Assembly (NCBI GenBank): GCA_036389135.1
Contig: DASVQP010000012.1
Location: forward strand, 1-36,387
DNA length: 36,387 bases
Direction of reading: 5' to 3'
From: Longimicrobium sp.
GTDB taxonomy: Bacteria; Gemmatimonadota; Gemmatimonadetes; Longimicrobiales; Longimicrobiaceae
Part shown: one piece after another, positions 32,873 through 36,387 of the stretch
Position numbering within the stretch: the first letter of the stretch is position 1
How the letters are laid out: every line of letters begins with the position of its first letter
Notes under the pieces: model-generated
What the model was told of the DNA's origin: nothing
Seen by the model: the letters and a program-made list of their open reading frames with translations, nothing else
Databases searched by the model: none
Position numbers and translations under genes: made by a program

Positions 32873-34405
32873 TCAGGTGCGCCACAGCTCCGCAAAGGAG
32901 CCCTCGCGCACCATGGACGCGGCGGTTTCGATGTCTGGGGCGAGGATGCGGTCGGAGGTGAGGACGGGGACGCGCTCGCGGAAGAGGCGGTAGGCGCGCT
33001 CCACGCCGCGGCCGGGGCGCAGCGGCTCGCGGTACTTGAGCCCCTGCGCCGCGCAGAGAAGCTCGATCCCCAGCACCGTCTCCACGTTGCGGAGCACCTT
33101 GCGCGCCTTGAGGGCGGAGGTCATCCCCATGGAGACGTGGTCTTCCTTGCCGGCGCCCGTGGGGATGGAATCAACGCTGGCGGGGTGTGAGAGCGTCTTG
33201 CACTCGTTGACCAGCGCCGCGGCCGTGATCTGCGCGATCATGAAGCCGCTGCACACCCCGGGGTCGTCGGTCAGGAAGGCGGGGAGGTCGCCCGAGAGGT
33301 CGGGGTTCACCAGGCGCTCGATGCGGCGCTCCGATATCGAAGCCAGGTCCGCGAGCGCGATGGCCAGCAGGTCCAGCACCTGCGCGATCGGCTGCCCGTG
33401 GAAGTTGCCGCCGGAGACCACCAGCCCGCCCTCGCCCTCGTCGGGGAAGACGAGCGGGTTGTCGGTGGCGCTGTTGGACTCCGTCTCCAGCACCTGGCCG
33501 ATGTAGGCGAAGGCGTTGCGCGCGGCTCCGTGCACCTGCGGCATGCAGCGGAGCGAGTAGGCGTCCTGCACGCGCGGGTCGTTTTCGCGATGGCTCTCGC
33601 GGATCTCGCTTTCCGCCAGGAGCGCGCGGAGGCGCTCGGCGCTGGCGGCCTGGCCCGGGTGGGGACGCGCGCGCTGGATGACGGGGTGGAAGGCGTCGGG
33701 CGTGCCGCGCAGCGCTTCGAGGGTCATGGCGCCGGTCACCTCGGCGGTGTCCACCGCCCGCTCCGCGCCGCGCAGCAGGAGGGCGCCAATCCCCGTCATC
33801 ACCTGCGTGCCGTTGTTGAGCGCGAGCCCCTCCTTGGCCTGCAGGCGGAGCGGCTGGAGCCCCGCGCTGCCCAGCGCCTCGTCGCCGGGGACGACCCTGC
33901 CGCCGACCTCGGCCGCGCCCTCACCGATGAGCACCAGCGCCAGGTGCGACAGCGGCGCCAGGTCGCCCGACGCGCCCACCGAGCCCTGCTCCGGGATGAC
34001 CGGGTGGATGCCGTGGTTGAGGAGCGCCATCAGCGCGTGCACCACCTCCGGGCGGACGCCGGAGAAGCCCTTGGCGAGGACGTTGGCGCGCAGCAGGGTG
34101 ATGGCGCGCGTCTCCGCGCGGGGGAGCGCGGGGCCTACTCCGCAGGCGTGGCTGCGGATCAGGTTGAGCTGGAGCTCCTCCACCCGGTCGATGGGGATCA
34201 CCGTCTCGGCGAGGCGCCCAAAGCCGGTGGTGATGCCGTACACCACGCGCTCCTCGCGCAGCGCCGCCTCCACCACCGCGCGCGAGCGGAGAATGCGCTC
34301 CTCCGTCCCGGGCGCGAGCGCGACCTCCACCTCGCAGTCGAACGCCACGCGTTCGATGTCTTCGAGCGTGAGGGTGTCGCCATCGATTTCGATCCGCTGC
34401 CGCAC
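32873..34405 (-). CDS. hutH: Histidine ammonia-lyase
   Basis: 510 residues from the GTG at 34405 (GGAG 8 bp upstream); the longer frame starting at 34504 adds an unrelated leader. It removes ammonia from L-histidine to give urocanate. The MIO cofactor forms from Ala145-Ser146-Gly147 in [14 protein letters not shown]. Other blocks: [10 protein letters not shown] (catalytic Tyr56), [53 protein letters not shown] and [20 protein letters not shown]. The length is typical. It is the promoter-proximal hut gene of the run ending with the ABC/M1 gene. A cluster of hairpins lies upstream. Confidence 0.97.
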   Translation of the reverse strand: MRQRIEIDGDTLTLEDIERVAFDCEVEVALAPGTEERILRSRAVVEAALREERVVYGITTGFGRLAETVIPIDRVEELQLNLIRSHACGVGPALPRAETRAITLLRANVLAKGFSGVRPEVVHALMALLNHGIHPVIPEQGSVGASGDLAPLSHLALVLIGEGAAEVGGRVVPGDEALGSAGLQPLRLQAKEGLALNNGTQVMTGIGALLLRGAERAVDTAEVTGAMTLEALRGTPDAFHPVIQRARPHPGQAASAERLRALLAESEIRESHRENDPRVQDAYSLRCMPQVHGAARNAFAYIGQVLETESNSATDNPLVFPDEGEGGLVVSGGNFHGQPIAQVLDLLAIALADLASISERRIERLVNPDLSGDLPAFLTDDPGVCSGFMIAQITAAALVNECKTLSHPASVDSIPTGAGKEDHVSMGMTSALKARKVLRNVETVLGIELLCAAQGLKYREPLRPGRGVERAYRLFRERVPVLTSDRILAPDIETAASMVREGSFAELWRT

Positions 34406-34485
34406 TGCGCGCTCCGGGGGAAGGGTGTTCGGGGGACGTTCAAGATAAGGCGTTTGCTGCGGGGGGGACAACTGGCAGCCCGGCG

Positions 34486-34700
34486 GTTGAAACCGCTGCA
34501 ACAACCGCGGGAAGCCTGCCTTCGCAGGCTCCGTGAGGGAATTGGTGTGGGAGGCGGGAATCCCGGCCGCTTCGCCGGGGGCTGAAGCCCCCGGCTGGAA
34601 CCACGGAAAGGCGGCTGAAGCCGGCTCGCGAACCGCGACATCGGACCCGGAGTCCGCGGAGGCGGACTTTGTGCCGTTGTTGCCGCGAGTTTACTCGCCC
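34486..34700. repeat. Cluster of small hairpin elements upstream of hutH
   Basis: Within about 200 bp lie several palindromes: AGCCTGCCTTCGCAGGCT near 34514-34531, CCGGGGGCTGAAGCCCCCGG near 34575-34594, and AGTCCGCGGAGGCGGACT at 34651-34668, plus an imperfect one near 34610. The tetraloops and flanks (CTGAAGC, GGAACCACGG) are repetitive in style, as in REP-like elements. They separate hutH from the neighbouring terminator. They are probably dispersed repeats rather than a regulator of hutH; no HutC-type operator could be recognised. Confidence 0.6.
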
Positions 34701-34717
34701 CAGCCATGACTGCTGCA

Positions 34718-34753
34718 CCAAAACAGGAGCGGCGCCACACTCGGCGCCGCCCC
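34718..34753 (-). terminator. Intrinsic terminator of the FN3 lipoprotein gene
   Basis: On the minus strand a GCGGCGCC/GGCGCCGC stem (8 bp, 34730-34751) with a 6-nt loop is followed by TCCTGTTTTGG. It is about 125 bp past the lipoprotein stop at 34878, and about 310 bp before the hutH start, so it isolates the two transcripts. Confidence 0.65.
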
Positions 34754-34877
34754 CGCTCTTCGTCTAGCGAACTAACGCGCTCACGCACTTCCCGTTCAAG
34801 CCGCCGCCCCGGACTGCACGGGAGCATCAGTCAGCTTCCCGGCGTTCGTCCGCCCCGGCCGCCCGGGGACGACGGCA

Positions 34878-36050
34878 TCAGTTGGAACGCCGGTCCAGGC
34901 GCGGCTCGCCGGAGATCATCTGGAACGACCAGTCGAAGATCATCAGCGAGCGGTTCTGCTGGTCGCTCCCCAGGATCTGCGCGCGGACGACGCCGTAGTG
35001 GGTGCGGCCGCCGACGGTGAAGGCGAGCACGTAGCTGCTCTCCGGGTTCAGCGCCACCGCCGTGGTGGAGTAGCCCGCGGCCGGGGCCGTGGTCACCGCG
35101 ACGCACTCCGGACCCGAACCGGGGCCGCACGCCAGCGCCGTGGTACGTCCCGCGTCGGCGATGCGGGTGCCGTTCAGCGGCACGATCCGCCAGCCGGTCC
35201 CGTCGCGCTCCAGCCTCCAGTGCGCGTCGGCCGTGGTGCCGCTCACCACGGCGGCCGTGCCGGTGGTGACGTTGTAGCGGAAGCCGCTCTGCGCCGGGTT
35301 GGAGCTGTGTGCGTACACCAGCTCCGCGGCGCGATCGGGTCGCGGGATGGCGGTGACTTCGGCGCTCAGCGAGCTCACGCGGCCCAGCGTGTCCACGGCG
35401 GCCAGGCGGTAGCCGTAGGTGTGGCCGTTCGCGGCGTTCAGGTCCACGTACCCGTTCCCATCCGACTCGCCGACCGGGTACAGGTAGTCGCTCCGGGCGT
35501 CGATGCGCGTCAGGAAGACGCGGTAGCGGCCCACGTTGCTCCCGTTCGACGGGTCGGTCCAGCGCAGGTAGACGGCGCTGTCCAGCGCCACCGGCGTCTC
35601 CAGCCGCGGCGCGGCGGGGATGCTGGTGGCCGGAACGAAGATCACCTCGCGCGTGTCGCTGGTCGTCTCCTCGTCCGTCGCCTCGTTGACGGTGGCGACG
35701 TAGTACTCGTACGTGGTCCCCGGCGCCACGTTGCGGTCACGGTAGGTGCACCCGTTCTCGGTGCACGACGTGACGGTGGCGATCAGGAAGAAGCCGGAGC
35801 CGCCGCCGCGCTTCCCGTAGACGCGAAAGGGCTCCTGGTCCCAGTCGCTCGGCGGGAACCAGGTGAGGTCCACGGCCGGGTGCCCCACGGACTGGCCGGC
35901 GGCGGTGAAGCCTTCGAAGACCCACGCGTACTCCGCGAGGAGGTCTTCCGGGGCGCCGGGCCGGTCGCCCACGAAGATCGGTTCGTTGTCGCACGCGCCG
36001 GCGCCGAGTACGAGCGCCGCGAGAGCGGTGATGCGGAAAGAGGTGCGCAT
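34878..36050 (-). CDS. Lipoprotein with fibronectin type III-like domains
   Basis: 390 residues. The signal MRTSFRITALAALVLGAGAC is a lipoprotein signal with Cys20. Residues 45-140 and about 146-240 look like FN3 domains: each has a central W/Y strand (VDLTWFPPSDWDQEPFRVYGKRG; VYLRWTDPSNGSNVGRYRVFLTR) and ends in a YEYYVATVNE or YGYRLAAVDTLGRVSS strand, the typical YxYxVxAV signature. The last 150 residues, including GRTTALACGPG and the NPESSYVLAFTVGGRTHYGVVRAQI stretch, are beta-rich without a family I can name. It is probably a surface or periplasmic adhesion/scaffold protein. It stands alone between two terminators and is most likely its own transcription unit. Confidence 0.85.
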   Translation of the reverse strand: MRTSFRITALAALVLGAGACDNEPIFVGDRPGAPEDLLAEYAWVFEGFTAAGQSVGHPAVDLTWFPPSDWDQEPFRVYGKRGGGSGFFLIATVTSCTENGCTYRDRNVAPGTTYEYYVATVNEATDEETTSDTREVIFVPATSIPAAPRLETPVALDSAVYLRWTDPSNGSNVGRYRVFLTRIDARSDYLYPVGESDGNGYVDLNAANGHTYGYRLAAVDTLGRVSSLSAEVTAIPRPDRAAELVYAHSSNPAQSGFRYNVTTGTAAVVSGTTADAHWRLERDGTGWRIVPLNGTRIADAGRTTALACGPGSGPECVAVTTAPAAGYSTTAVALNPESSYVLAFTVGGRTHYGVVRAQILGSDQQNRSLMIFDWSFQMISGEPRLDRRSN

Positions 36051-36208
36051 GGTCGTGTGGTGCTGGAGGGTAACCTCGGACGGGTGCCGCCATCCCCAAA
36101 GGCAACGCCCGTTCCGCGCTGCGCCAATTTTCCAACCTATTGCGCCGCAACACCTTCCCTTTTCGCCCCTCCCGGCGGCTCCCTGCCGCTTGTCCGCGCC
36201 AAAGGAAA

Positions 36209-36236
36209 ACGGGCGTCCTGCGTTCAGGACACCCGC
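36209..36236 (-). terminator. Intrinsic terminator downstream of a group II intron
   Basis: On the minus strand a 11-bp stem (CGGGTGTCCTG pairing with CAGGACGCCCG, one G-U or C-A mismatch) with a short AACG-type loop is followed by TTTTCCTTTGG. It ends transcription coming from the right edge, some 20 bp after the intron 3' end and about 160 bp before the FN3 lipoprotein start. Confidence 0.75.
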
Positions 36237-36254
36237 TCAAAAACAACAGCCTCA

Positions 36255-36387
<133 letters not shown>

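Overview
The window is about 36.4 kb of very GC-rich bacterial chromosome with tightly packed genes, frequent 4-bp ATGA/GTGA overlaps, many lipoproteins and several outer-membrane lipopolysaccharide (LPS) genes, so it comes from a diderm. A PorX-type regulator, an ABC-2 permease fused to an M1 peptidase, and dispersed inverted repeats built from ACACAGAG units together suggest the FCB side of the tree, most likely Gemmatimonadota of the Longimicrobium kind. This placement is inference; no rRNA gene is present to settle it.

Region 1 (230-14664, all minus strand, transcribed right to left) is a 12-gene envelope-polysaccharide operon. It opens with a PorX-like response regulator/PglZ protein. 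An MsbA-type lipid flippase follows, then a DegT-type sugar aminotransferase, two GT9 heptosyltransferase-like enzymes, two GT4 enzymes, an asparagine-synthase-like protein, an LpxL/HtrB-family acyltransferase, a GT2 glycosyltransferase, a DUF3108 protein, and an uncharacterised protein resembling deoxyhypusine synthase. Most junctions overlap by 4-8 bp, so the set is probably translated as a coupled unit. Next to it, a Kdo-kinase-like gene (plus strand) and a third GT9 gene (minus strand) converge with overlapping 3' ends; both fit LPS inner-core assembly.

Region 2 (16818-21272, plus strand) holds a lipoprotein amidohydrolase translationally coupled to a patatin-like phospholipase, then a dicarboxylate/amino-acid:cation symporter. 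Copies of a dispersed inverted repeat flank these genes.

Region 3 (21273-23341) is a scarred stretch. A Nudix hydrolase gene and an MntA-type nucleotidyltransferase remnant are joined head to head, each without its normal N-terminus, as if one deletion removed their shared upstream region. A small lipoprotein with an internal duplication, an orphan XRE regulator and two small palindromes follow.

Region 4 (23342-34405, minus strand) is a run led by hutH (histidine ammonia-lyase) and including hutU (urocanate hydratase), which catalyse the first two steps of histidine degradation. The two hut genes are separated by a tandem duplication of a Uma2-family gene. Downstream of hutU are two paralogous lipoproteins, one broken by a single-base frameshift, and then an ABC ATPase coupled to the ABC-2/M1 fusion permease.

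Region 5 (34406-36387) has a cluster of small hairpins, a terminator, a fibronectin-type-III lipoprotein, another terminator, and, at the right edge, the 3' end (domains V and VI) of a group II intron whose body lies outside the window. I saw no tRNA, rRNA or CRISPR array.
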